The notes beneath the pieces were generated by a model. It was not told the DNA's origin. It saw only the letters and a program-made list of their open reading frames with translations, and made no database searches. From the NCBI GenBank assembly GCA_018524725.1, contig JAEUWP010000421.1, positions 276,352-340,351 of the forward strand: DNA of 64,000 bases, written 5' to 3'. This DNA is from Podaxis mareebaensis (lineage: Eukaryota; Basidiomycota; Agaricomycetes; Agaricales; Agaricaceae). Below are positions 36,270-47,800 of the stretch, in pieces. The position numbers and the translations under genes are program-made. Within the stretch, counting starts at the first letter, position 1. The number at the start of each line of letters is the position of its first letter.

Positions 36270-39030
36270 ATCCTTTTCCATGTGAACAAGTCTCGTTTAT
36301 CAAGGTCATCGGTAATAATACATACAAGATAAAGAAAGTCGCTACTACTGGAACATGAAGTCGTTGAAATACCTGAGAGAGAAGTTACAGGCCGACGAAC
36401 CAACTTTCAGTCAACCCAAGTCACTTTTTCGAGTTTCAAGTTCGCCTTTGGTTTGTATCTTTCCCCGTTTTCATACCGCGCTTCAAGCCTCATCTTGACA
36501 GACCGATGAACCTTGACACCCAGCCTATTTTGCCTTGGAATATGCCTGCCTTGACCCAAATTCCACCCCAACCACGACGTCCACGAGTCATCCTCCTTTT
36601 GATAACGATGTCTCATAGGGAGGAGCTCTAGGATCCACCAGGGCCAGGACAGACTCAGTTGGTCATAGCTTGGCGATAACGCGTCTCGCAATTCAAGTTC
36701 TCCCTCGGACATGCCTGCTTCGGCCTCTGCCGCTTCCTTGATCTGAGCCTCATGTTCTTCGAGCTTGAGAGGTTTACGAGGTGGAATACGTTGCAGGAAG
36801 GCTGTCTCCGGTACTTGGAGGGCCGGAGGGCGCTTTAGAATCGGATGATAGGTAACTGGGTCCAAATCAAGACCGATCCGCCGCAACCCTCTAGCAGAAA
36901 ACATAATGCCCGTATTGGTGAGGAATGTCTGACGGATCATCCAGCGAAGGGGAATGCGAGCCAGGTTTGGACGTGTCCCATTCGACACTAGAAACAAAAG
37001 GTCTACCTTAGCCTGGCGGCAGCCACAGCTCCTCGAGGACTAACGTACCTGAACCACCGCCGACGTCTAGTTCGCAACAAGACGGTGAATACTCATTCCC
37101 ATTGTTCAAGGGTTTTCGACTCACCACAATGGCATCCAGCAAACCAAACCTGTGTTACAGTCTGTTAGAGACCGAATCAGGTCTTTTGAGTGCCGCAATC
37201 CACTTACCTCCTCGACGTTCGTAGGTGTCTCACATATCTCACTAAACTCTCTTTCTAATTCACGCGTAACTTTTTTCTTCGACATATTCTCTTTGTGACC
37301 ATGATGAGCAGCATGATGTCGCGGATCAAGTCTGTCTCCGCTCCCGACACGATCGCTATCCGCGAGTCGCGATTCCGCCGTATTTGGTCGATTCCAGGTG
37401 TTCTGCTTGAACTTGGCTCTCCGTTCATCTAGGGCGATCGCATGACGAAAGACGCGGACGACAGTGTTGGATGTTGAGAATGGCAAGTGCCGGGGGATTA
37501 TTCCAACCGAACTAACGGTGTCCCTGACCACAAGTTTCGTTTAGCTTGGATATGGAGAATTCGAGGGACATGATACCTACCATACGCCTAGGAAGTCGAT
37601 GTTGACATGGATAGAGAAGGCTGCTTTGAATGCATTGGATTGTTTCCATCCGATTCGATCTGCACGAGTGTACATCTTGTAGGCGAACGGGACTTGCTGA
37701 TGGTTGCACTTTGGTAGCAAACCGACCTTATGGAGCATGCCCGCCAAACTAATCGGGTATTAGTTAGAAGCAACCTATGATACACCCCAGAATATACGCA
37801 CCACCGTGCTGTATATGCTCCGCGAGAGAACCCGAAGATGCATATCTTGTCTCCTGCCTTATCTGATTTCAAGCCTCAGCTTTGGTGACAAAAAGTATGC
37901 AAGGATCGACTGACAATTTTGCATTAGGAATTCGTAACCCGCTTGAAATCTAATAAGACCAATACCCGAGAATAAATTTTAATCACTTACCCATGATATG
38001 TGCGCCAAGATTCCAAGCAATTGCTTCGTCCAAAGCCTGCTCTCCTCATGAGATACTGATTTTCGTTCGCAAGATCTGAATATAACCTTGGAAATTTTCG
38101 CCGTCAATGGTGTCGCAATTTGAGGTATCGTATATGTTCCAATGCCAGCCTTGATCCAAGCATGAGTCGAGGGCTCTAAGGCGAACATCGGGGAAATCCG
38201 CGGACCTGATAATACACTAACTGCTTGCTCGGGTCATCCTTCCTCAAAATGCTGAATAGTTCAACGATGTTCGAGTTCTAGCCAAGCGATTCAGCTTCCG
38301 CCATAGCCTTGAATATCGTCCTCGCTTACGTCACTGTCGAATCTAGATGCGTGAACCGTTTAATGGATCATTCCACCTGATGTGGAGAGTGCACTCACTG
38401 ATCACCAGTCCCATCGAAACATAGCACAAGTGTCCTATTCGGGTGATCCGCGGGTACAGTTATGTTCGGTACTTCATTCCCACTTATACCACCCAAGCCC
38501 AAAGGAGGCAAAGGACCGACCTCGGGCAGCCCCTCGAGCACCATTCCCTTGCCATTAGCAGAACCAGAAAAACCAGAACCAGAACGTCCGGAGCCAGACA
38601 AAGTAGGAGTTTCTGATGGCGTGAATGATATCGCTGTTGGAGAGCGCGCGTGATGCGTGTCAAGACCATTAGCGCCGACCTCTAGTGGCAAGATGTTTCC
38701 ATTTGAGCCCATTCCGTTATCATCGCCCATACTGTACAGTTCAATCTTGCAAGGCGTCCTGTTCTTGCTGAGGAGTTGCGGTCACTGGGGGGGAGTGCTG
38801 ATAAGGCTCGGGCCGCAGCAGTGAGGAAGGAAAGGGAAAGTTAAGGGCCCCCGCTGAGCGCAGGATTATATAGACACGGGGAAGATACGATTCCGACATC
38901 AAGCACCCTTGACAATTAAGGCCTGTGTTACGTCCCTCCAGTTTCCCGTTGATGATCAGACACGATCGGGTCACCTGTCAATACTTCGGTATTCATTAAC
39001 ATTCATTGATCAACAGCCACTTACCCTTAT
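36270..39030 (-). repeat. Segmental duplication unit B, copy 2 (holds DUF2235 copy 3)
   Basis: Full-length partner of 29820-32520, including the 5' flank with the cacggggaagatacgattcc block seen near 32352 and 38876. Confidence 0.75.
36407..38730 (-). CDS. DUF2235 alpha/beta-hydrolase (copy 3)
   Basis: ATG at 38728-38730, with a Gly/Ser/Pro-rich leader of about 100 residues, then LVLCFDGTGDQ near 38400-38430. Later exons give AGIGTYT near 38140, ICIFGFSRGAYTAR near 37810-37850, FRHAIALDERR near 37430, CCELDVGGGS near 37055-37080, LARIPLRWM near 36950 and a basic C-terminus with the stop at 36407. Glu-rich and charged segments lie between. Compared with copy 2 it lacks the two premature stops. 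One problem remains: after GTGDQ a spacer of about 115 bases precedes the NSNIV codons, and no GT-AG pair joins them in frame; a TAG lies directly before NSNIV. Either an unusual splice drops that segment or this copy is also damaged. The role is that given for copy 1, as inferred from the domain only. Confidence 0.6.
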
Positions 39031-39700
39031 GCTATTTTAGCATCTCTTTTTCGGTTCCAGATACCGAGTCCAATGCGGACGTCGACGGGCGCTGCTCTGA
39101 TCCATCACCTTGGCCCGAGCAAAGCCTAAGACTTGTGAAAACATCTCTGGTTGGCGGGAATCGGAGTTGGAGTCCTCGAATACCAAGTGCTCCGAGCGAC
39201 TCTGCAATGCACTTGATCATGATGAGGCGTGGGTGCGCACCATCCGAAGCCGAACTTCGTGGTCTTATCACGGAACCAGTCAATGTTGACAGGAGGTATT
39301 GAAGTCTGAAGAATGCTAAGTTTGGACTGTTCTTTCCTGGCCTAGTGTGCGGGTGCTTTGATGAACACGTGAGGAGATCCAAACGAAGAAAGGAAATAAG
39401 AGATCTAATTTCAAGTCTTATGCATTGCAATAATTTCAAGCATTGAACAACCGCAGAGGTCGAATAATTCAATCCATCACTCTGACCGGTGACTGAAAGA
39501 ATCCAACATCCTTCAGTTACAACATGTATGTAGCCCCACGGCTCCAAACAAACGCCCGCTACAAGTAATCTGTGGGAAACGCGTTTAAATTTATAACACG
39601 CCTGAGAATATTGTGGCGTAGCTGTCAAATAAGCTGTACGCACACAAGCGCTGAGCCTGCCTCTAAGTGTACAATAGCCGCTGATGCTCTCCATGGTGGG

Positions 39701-41366
39701 TTACTTGTAGGCAACCCTCACGACTACTTTGGCCTTGTTTAATCCCTTCTGTATGGCTATAACCGCGTCGCCGACTTTATCAAGTCCATCCCAAATCTCC
39801 TCGCGCCATTTAATTTTGCCTTCAGCGAGAGCTTTTGGCATGACGTCGTAGAACTCGTTGTCATATTCCGGTTCGAGTCGGCCCACAACAAAACCTTGCA
39901 GCGTGAGTGACTTGGCGAAAATAAGATCCAAGTTCTATTATTGGCGATTAGCCCATCCACAAACGTAAGGCTGAACGGACGTCAACCCACCCGAACAGGA
40001 GCACCACCTGTATTATACCCTGCCTTGCTGTCAAAGAATCATTCCAGGAGTCATGTTTGGAAAAGTTACCTGAGATCATGCCGCATATCTACGCCATAGG
40101 TGCGTCAGTTGAGCGGCAAGGTGGCGTTATGGAAGCCCTCACTATGAATTTTGCGCCAATATTAGCAGCTTCAAGCGCGGCCGACAGAGTATCACCCCCA
40201 ACATTATCCCAGTAACTTTATAGTCAATCAGCGCCGCGCACCAATTAAGCTTTGGGGAACATACATATCAAGTGGCCCCTCCTTCTGCAGAACCTCATTT
40301 GTATTCGTTGTCTTATAATTGAAGACAACGTCGGCGCCAACTTCCTTCATAAATTGAATCTTCTCTTCAGAGCCTGCGGATGCGATGACTTTCATGCCGT
40401 CCATCTTAGCAAGCTGGATGACAAGACTGTCGGTTGCATGAGTGATGTGAACAGTCGAAAATCAAACAACATACGATCCAACGGGTCCTTGAAGATAGAA
40501 TAGATGAGCAAGTGGAGTATTACGGTGGAGGGACGCGAACCTGCTCCAGCAGAAACAAAAACCGTCCCTCCCTATAGAATGTCATCTTGAGTTCCGAAGT
40601 CTCGATACAAACTGGCATGAAACCATACCTTTTTAGCATGAGAGTACTTCTTCCAAGCCATATACGCAGTCCTGCCTGGGAGCGGGTAAGCAACTAGAGC
40701 AGACAGCGGACCCCGAGAGACATACCAGGCATGCCTGCCGGACCGAGATATGCGGACAAGGGCAAATGGTACTTGCTGTCGATGACCCTTAGTTGGTCAA
40801 GATTGTGATAGACAGTATACTCCTGATGTTCTGCTCCTTCGTGGGCCTTCAGTCGTTAACTGAAGATCCAAACAAACTCACTAAATAAACCATAAACGTG
40901 ATCATCGGGTTCGACGCCAGGATATTCCGAGTGGAGGACGACACCCACACCATAACCATCCAACCTGCGACATAGACACATTAAAGGTAATTCCGACACA
41001 TATGAGATGGCATTGCTTACGGTTGTCCAATCTCGAAAGCCGGCTTATGCGTCAGGCGAGGTAGTCAACTTCTATGGGATAGCCACAGTGTTATTCTCCT
41101 CACCGCATAAGACTCAATCGAGGGGTCGCGCATTCTTCCCCTAAAATACGGATCGATGGACAAGTACAAAGTGTTGACGAGGAAGCCGCCATTTAACCTC
41201 GTATTACTGGGGTCAATAGTCCCGGTGTCATCGTATACCACCGTCTTGCCTGGCTCCGGATAACCTATGAGACATGATGAGCAGGCACTCCTACTGAACA
41301 TAGATTTCCAGCTCACCAGTAGGGATGGATTTGAACAAGACACGGCCATTCTTCACAGGAACCATA
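39701..41366 (-). CDS. NADP-dependent medium-chain oxidoreductase, PTGR/LTB4DH-like (paralogue A)
   Basis: ATG at 41364-41366 (MVPVKNGRVLF). Many short introns separate the conserved exons: GYPEPGKTVVYDD and YLSIDPYFRGRMR (41130-41265), GYGVGVVLHSEYPGV near 40920-40960, GPAGMPGRTAYMAWKKY (40640-40750, in two exons), the cofactor loop GAGPVGSLVIQLAK assembled over three exons (40410-40560), ASAGSEEKIQFMKEVGADVVFNYK, YWDNVGGDTL near 40200, and a C-terminus ending in the stop at 39701. The family reduces the C=C bond of alpha,beta-unsaturated ketones and aldehydes with NADPH and lacks zinc ligands. It is the most divergent of three tandem copies. No frame break was found. It could detoxify alkenals or tailor a metabolite. 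Confidence 0.75.
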
Positions 41367-42094
41367 TTAACGTGGTCAGTGATATGTCTTAGGAGAGGAG
41401 GCGAGTTGGTTTCAGGTGGAGGTGTAGGAGGGTTTATAAACTTCTCCACTTGCTTAATCCAGCAATGGTGCCATGACCAAGCTGGATACATATTATGTGT
41501 GTTATTTCGTCCCAGGAGAGAGTATTTTGGGTCATCCTGAGGCCTGGGCACCAAAACAGCTGCCTGTCCATCTTCCTCAAGGATTGCTTTTCCGTTCAGG
41601 GACTATGGGGCTTTCCGGACGCGTTTCGAGCCATTGTAACCTGGCATGCCAATTCGCACTTCTGGCAACGGCGAAAAGAGTGGTTGGGCCCCGGGAGCCC
41701 TCTGGTGCTATTGGAGTAAATGAGCGCCGAGCAGAATTAGCTGTGATGCATCGACCATTGGCTCACCGGTTTGCAACATTCAACCACAGGGATGCCCTTC
41801 TATGTTGATCCTCCTAGTCGCTCTGGGAAAAATGACAAGTTGGACTCGTTCAAGTTATTACAAACTGGTAGCATCACGGCTTCTAAGCCATCATGTCGTG
41901 TTTCAAACGACATTCTAAGAACTTGGAGTATCGGCGGGTGAGAAATCTCAAGCGACCCTTGAATGCCCCCGTGTCCTTCAGTTCCATCTGACAAAGAACT
42001 ACTACTAGTAGCATTGACTACTCATGGCATGTTTGTGGGAAAGCAATACATCACTGAGAAATATTGTACATATCACTAACATCCACCTGTCCAA

Positions 42095-43799
42095 TTACTC
42101 ATCGGCAACCTGGATAACGGCCTTTCCATTGTTAGTTCCCTGCTGCACGGCAAGTATTACGTCGCCAACTTTGTCCAAGCCACGAGTGACATCCTCTTTA
42201 TACTTGATCTCGCCCTTCGCTATTTTTTCTGGGACAGTATCGTAGAATTCTTCGTAGTATTTCCCGAATGCCCGAGTGACAATGAAGCCCCGGAGAGTAA
42301 TATCCTTTGCAATCACTTGCATCAGGTTCTGTATACATAAAGGGGAAAGATCAGGAAGGTTCCGCTGATGATTTACTGGAAAGAACGCACTCTGACTGGA
42401 GTTCCTCCGGTGTTATAGCCTGACACAAATGGTTAAAAACGCACATGATAAGAAAGATGTTGTAATATTCAGGAGATATTTTGTCATACCGCTGATCATG
42501 CCACATTCCTGAAGGAGATGTCACATTGCTGCAGATCAATTCAGAAGACTGGACTCACAATGAACCGAGCACCAATGTTAGCAGCATCCAGGGCTGCCTC
42601 AAGCGTCTCACCTCCAACATGATCCCAATAGCTTCAGAAATGTCCGTTAGCTATCCGAGAATTTCGTACACCACTAAACGTACATGTCGATGGGCCCTTC
42701 CTTGCTCAAAACTTCCCTAATATTCGTGGTCTTGTAATTGAAGGCGACGTCCGCTCCAATCTCCTTCATAAATGCAACTTTCTCATCCGATCCGGCAGAT
42801 GCAATAACCTTCAAACCATCCGCCTTCGCCAGTTGAATGACGAATCTGTAATATGTGTCAGTACTCTGAGCATAGTATGAGAATCAGCGCGGCAACACAC
42901 GAGCCAACTGGACCTATGGGCCGCCCCGGCTTGCGTCAGATCCTTTCAACTATGAACGTTGTGTGATGAAGGTCTACCTGCTCCAGTAGTCACGAATGCA
43001 ACTTCTCCCTACGGAACTTTGGTCAAATCATCCAGCGTGTGACGCAAAAAGGGGGATCCTACCTTTTTGGAGTTCGAAAACTCCTTCCAACCCGCGTAAG
43101 CGGTTTGACCTAGAGAATGACATGACGATCTCTGTATAATTCGGGTCATAAAGTGGACCCACCTGGCATGCCAGCGACGCCGATGTAGACAGACCACGGA
43201 ACGTTGTACTTGTTCTCCAAGATGGTTAAATCTCCAAGTGAAGGCCTTATGCCGTATTCCTCGTGGCCTAATAAACACGTATTTACTCTGACCTCCCGGG
43301 TCGTGCAGTGAAGATACTCACTTATAATGCCATAGACATGGTCTCCTGCCTTCACTCCCTCCAGCTCTGACCTTACAACGACTGCAATACCATAGCTTGC
43401 GAGCCTAAGAGTAGACTAGAGTCGGTGGCGCCAAGCATCTATTGTTGTACTTACGGCTTTCCAATTTCGAACACTCCCTGGTGTTTGTGTTATTTCAAGT
43501 AGTCCAACAGTTCAAATAGCAATACTCACATAGCCATCTCCAGTGGGGCGCATACGTCCACGTAAGTACGGATCGATCGACAACACCAAAGTCTTAATCA
43601 GCAGTCCGCCATTCAATGGTACATTCTCAATGTCGATGGTTTGCAAGTCATCGTAAACTGTTGTCTTTCCAGGCTCAGGATAACCTAGAAGGTAGCCATG
43701 GGGTGGCGCAGTGAGCGTGAGAAGGGGGTCTATTATCTGCATGCACCCACCAGTTGGGTGATTATTATACAGCACGCGAGCATTTCTTACAGGTGCCAT
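42095..43799 (-). CDS. NADP-dependent medium-chain oxidoreductase, PTGR/LTB4DH-like (paralogue B)
   Basis: ATG at 43797-43799 (MAPVRNARVLYNNHPTG). Exons carry GYPEPGKTTVYDD, LVLSIDPYLRGRMRP near 43550-43600, RSELEGVKAGDHVYGI near 43330-43375, GVAGMPG, QTAYAGWKEFSNSKK, the NADP loop GAGPVGSFVIQLAK spread over 42840-42995, ASAGSDEKVAFMKEIGADV, YWDHVGGETLEAALDAANI near 42560-42625, and a last exon with KDITLRGFIVTR and the stop at 42095. Intron positions match those of A and C. It is almost the twin of C, differing mainly by conservative changes. The function is as for A, and no break is visible. Confidence 0.78.
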
Positions 43800-44557
43800 G
43801 GTATTCGCAGAAGATGGGGTTCGCAGATATAGAGATAAAACGATGACACTCAGAACTTCGGCCCTTGATCTACAATGGGGGAAAATGATGACTAAATAGT
43901 TTTAGTCAGAGTTTTTGTCACTTACTCAGCTGGTTGGTAAGGGGCAATTGTACATGCTTCGTATTTTCATGTCAAGTAACTTAGTGAAGTGTCCGACTAC
44001 TTTTTCTTACATTCCCCCTATTTCCCCTCTCCATTTGCCTCTCTTTATGAATATTTGACGTATCATCTCTATCTCCTGACATAAGCCTAGTATAAAAATA
44101 CCTGTATTTTCGTAGGGTAGAGCTGGACCTTGGAATATAACTGGACCTGAAAGGTCATCTCCCGCATTCCTTGAGCTCTCGTGTGTCGCGACCTGTGACT
44201 TATACCTGATATTCACGCCACACTTAGCGTTGATGCTTCTATTATTGGGCAAATGGTCGCGTTAGGCCTTCGACCACGGGATGCCCGTCTTCCTAGCCAC
44301 CTTGGACATTTGAACAGATTGATAGACACCAATCGAGCTGTTGCACAGATTTGAATTGTCACCAACTCCCTGTAAACTAGCACGCCTTGCTCAAGGACAC
44401 TCCAAGGACTTAGTGAATAGGCAGTCCCAAACAAACACTTTATTGTCCTTATATCCTTCAATCTGACAACTAACTGACATTGATTACTCATCGCATTCTT
44501 GTGGGATAGCAACACAACACTAAATACATACATATAAACTAGCATTCGCCTGTTCAA

Positions 44558-46279
44558 TTATTCATCTGCCACCTGGATGACGGCCTTTCCCTTGTTGGTT
44601 CCCTTCTGGACAGCAAGAATCACATCACCAACTTTGTCCAAGCCACGAGTGACATCCTCTTTATACTTGATCTCGCCCTTCGCTATCTTTTCTGGGACAG
44701 TGTCGTAGAATTCTTTGTAGTACTTCCCCAAAGTGCGACCGACAATGAAGCCCCGAAGGGTGATATCCTTTGCGACCACTTGCATGAGATTCTGTATACA
44801 TGAAGGGGAAAGATCAAGAAGGTTCCGTTGATAATTTATTGGGAAGAACGCACTCTGACTGGAGCTCCTCCGGTGTTATAGCCTGACACAAATGGTTAAA
44901 AACGCACATGATAAGAAAGATGTTGTAATATTCAGGAGATATTTTGTCATACCGCTGATCATGCCACATTCCTGAAGGAGATATATCACATTGCTGCAAG
45001 TGGATTTAGAAGACTATACTCACAATGAACCGAGCGCCAACGTTAGCGGCATCCAGGGCTGCCTCAAGCGTCTCACCTCCAACATGATCCCAGTAGCTTC
45101 AGAAATGTCCGTTAGCTATCCAAGAATTTCACGCGCCACTAAACCTACATGTCGACGGGTCCTTCTTTGCTCAAAACCTCCCTAATATTCGTGGTCTTGT
45201 AGTTGAAGGCGACATCCGCTCCGATCTCCTTCATAAATGCAACTTTCTCGTCCGATCCAGCAGATGCAATAACCCTCAAACCATCCGCCTTCGCCAGTTG
45301 AATGACGAACCTGTATTATGTGTCAGCGCTCGAAGCACAAGTATGGGAACCTGCATGGTAACATACGAGCCAACTGGACCTGTCAGTGGCCCCAGCTTGT
45401 GTCAGGTTCTTTTAATTATGAAGGTTGTGTGATAAAAGATTTACCTGCTCCAGTAGTGACAAACGCAACTTCTCCCTACAGAATTTCTGTCAAACCACAC
45501 ACATGGTAGCATATGATATAAAACGGTAATCCTACCTTTTTGGCATTCGAAAACTCCTTCCAACCCGCGTAAGCGGTTTGACCTAGGGGTGTGACATGAC
45601 GATCTTTGTATAATTCAGATCGCAAATAGAACTCACCTGGCATGCCAGCGACACCAATATAGACAGACCACGGGAGGTTATCCTTGTTCTCCAGGATGGT
45701 TAAATCTCCAAGCGAAGACCTTACGCTGTATTCCTCATGACCTGAATCCAGCACGTATTTACTCCAACCTCTCGGAGAGAGTAGCGAGGATACTCACTTA
45801 GAAGGCCATAAACATGGTCTCCGGCCTTCACTCCCCCCAGCTCTGACCTTACGACGACTGCGACGCCATGGCTCGCAAGTCTGAGAATAAGCTTGAGCTA
45901 GTGGCGCCAAGCGTTCATCATTCAACTTACGGCTTTCCAAGCTCAAAGGATCCCTGGCGGTTGTGTTACTGGAGGTAGGCCAACAATCCAAATGCGGCAA
46001 TACTCACAGTGTAGCCACTTCCGTTGGGGCGCATACGTCCACGCAAATACGGATCAATCGACAACACCAAAGTCTTAATCAAAAATCCGCCATTCAATGG
46101 TACATTATCGACGTCGATGGTTTGCGAGTCGTCGTAGATCGTCGTCTTTCCAGGTTCAGGATACCCTAGAAGATAGCCGTGGCGGGGTGCGATGAGTGTG
46201 AGAAAAGATCTATTATCTGTATACACCCACCACTTGGGTAATCGTTGAAAAGCACTCGAGCATTTCGAATAGGGGCCAT
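44558..46279 (-). CDS. NADP-dependent medium-chain oxidoreductase, PTGR/LTB4DH-like (paralogue C)
   Basis: ATG at 46277-46279 (MAPIRNARVLFNDYP). It has the same exon series as B: GYPEPGKTTIYDD, LVLSIDPYLRGRMRP, RSELGGVKAGDHVYGL near 45800, QTAYAGWKEFSNAKK near 45535-45585, the split GPVGSFVIQLAK, YWDHVGGETLEAALDAANV and the terminal exon with the stop at 44558. Even intron and upstream sequences of B and C align (for example ttacttactcagctggttgg before both starts), so the duplication is recent and includes the promoter. The frame is open throughout. Confidence 0.78.
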
Positions 46280-46462
46280 GATATTCGCAGAAAACAAAAT
46301 TCACAGTTGCAGTAGAGTTGAAAGGATGCTGGCCCAGAGCGTCGGTCTGTCGCTTTTTATCTAGGACGAGAAAAACGATGACTAATTGTTTCTGTTACTT
46401 ACTCAGCTGGTTGGAAATGGGCATTGTACGAGTTGTGAAATTTCATGCTAAGAATTGCTGGC

Positions 46463-46560
46463 TTCCGCAGCGTTTCATTGATTTCCACAGCGTTGTATGA
46501 CACTGCGCAGTGTTAGAAGGCTCCCGCAATGTTGAATGGTTTCCCGCAGTATTGGATTAC
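46463..46560 (+). repeat. Imperfect 19-21 base tandem repeat
   Basis: About five units start at 46463, 46482, 46503, 46522 and 46541. Each carries a core like ttcccgcagtgtt, for example ttccgcagcgttt, tttccacagcgtt, tcccgcaatgttg and ttcccgcagtatt. It sits between the oxidoreductase array and the helical gene. Minisatellite-like; no function assigned. Confidence 0.45.
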
Positions 46561-46800
46561 CTGCTGCTGCGTTGACTTCCGGCAACAACACCGTGAGTGA
46601 ATCCGGTCGTAAATTAGGTTGGCGCTTCGCGAATATTCGCCATTCCGGCTCAAACATACATGATCTGACGGCGCGTTCACACGACGTCATATATTAGGCG
46701 CTGTAGATCTTTGGCGCGCGCAACAGGTTGAACAATTTCGATTACATAAGATCCATCATCAGATGGCAATAACAATGTCAGATAAGATAAAGTAGTAGCC

Positions 46801-47800
46801 TCAGTCCGCGAGATGTTTCGAGTTCAACCAAAGCTGAAAGCGACAGCACCAGCACAAAACACGGTCACTAAGCCAGTGTCCACTTCCTCTATGTCGTTTC
46901 AGAACCTTCACCCTGCCTGCGGGGGTCTCCCGTCTCCTAACTATACCTCCGCAGCCTGCGTGATCAGATGATGGCGACGGCAAGTATATCGAGTGCGGCG
47001 ACGCGGTTGACTGCGAAAACTCTGTGGAGCACACTTTGTAACCTCCACCACTTGACTGAAAGAATTGTATCGCCCCGTCTATTTCCGTCGGGAGGTGTAT
47101 CATGAAACGGTCATAGCGAGTCCAGAGGTCGATTATGGTGTCATTTTCTTGTCGCGATGCAGGGAAAATAGACCCATCTTCGAATCCCTGCAGGAGGTGA
47201 CGGAGGTGTCTGTGTTGTTCACGGCCAAAGTATTCTTCATAGTATCGGCAAAAGTCGTTCATACGATCAAAGTTGCGAAGAACCTTTCTGAGTGTCTGGA
47301 CGTTTTTGAGGGTAAAAGGGTGAGTCCTTGCTATTTTCTCCTCTATTATCCACATGTCTTCAGCAGCGCAGGAGTCAAATGCATAGATGAAGCTCACCTG
47401 TTTCCCCCTGATCGTGCAAAAATGCGTCCAGCTCTCTAACCGCTCTGTCGTAGACTCTCCTCGCATCAACAATCCTCACCCGTACCCTCTCACAAGCTTG
47501 GACGACACTTGGAATCCCTCCCCCTAAGGCAAACCTGATATTCTCGACAGCACTGCGCCGATCAGCTTGGAATTCTTTCAAAAACTTGAGGTAGTACTCC
47601 GCGAAGGATCCAGCAAAGAGGACTGGGTCCATGATGAAGTCGGATAATTGATTGACAACCTGTTTGCAGTTGTTCGCGAGTTCCAGAACTTCCAACAACG
47701 GATGAGAATTCCGCATTGAAATCAACGACATGCGCAGCGAATCAACTGTTTCAAGGGTCTCACGAACGACAGCCCCGTATTTGATCGCAGGCTCATCCCT
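46801..47800 (-). CDS. Helical protein of unknown function (divergent member of local family)
   Basis: Two main exons: about 47800-47400 (EPAIKYGAVVRETLETVD, LELANNCKQVVNQLSDF, AEYYLKFLKEFQADRR) and about 47320-46801, whose helical core is FCRYYEEYFGREQHRHL followed by DLWTRYDRFM, with a basic Cys/Trp-rich tail and the stop at 46801. The first exon and true start are not resolved; a candidate exon lies near 47885-48010. The pattern (YY plus a charged helix, then W-x2-Y/F about 30 residues on) matches the two tandem genes at 54.9-57.3 kb, so I place it in the same family. No known domain, signal peptide or membrane segment is recognised. Confidence 0.5.

Noticed and set aside
39032..39694. Minus-strand open frame of 220 codons after the reductase array
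   Set aside because: Starts with ATG and is long, but shows no family signal. It partly covers the 5' flank of DUF2235 unit B, which is not coding in the other copy. Probably a chance frame; transcript data could reverse this.
41473..41808. Plus-strand frame upstream of reductase A
   Set aside because: No domain, and it lies in the promoter region of a minus-strand gene with frames of similar length on the other strand.
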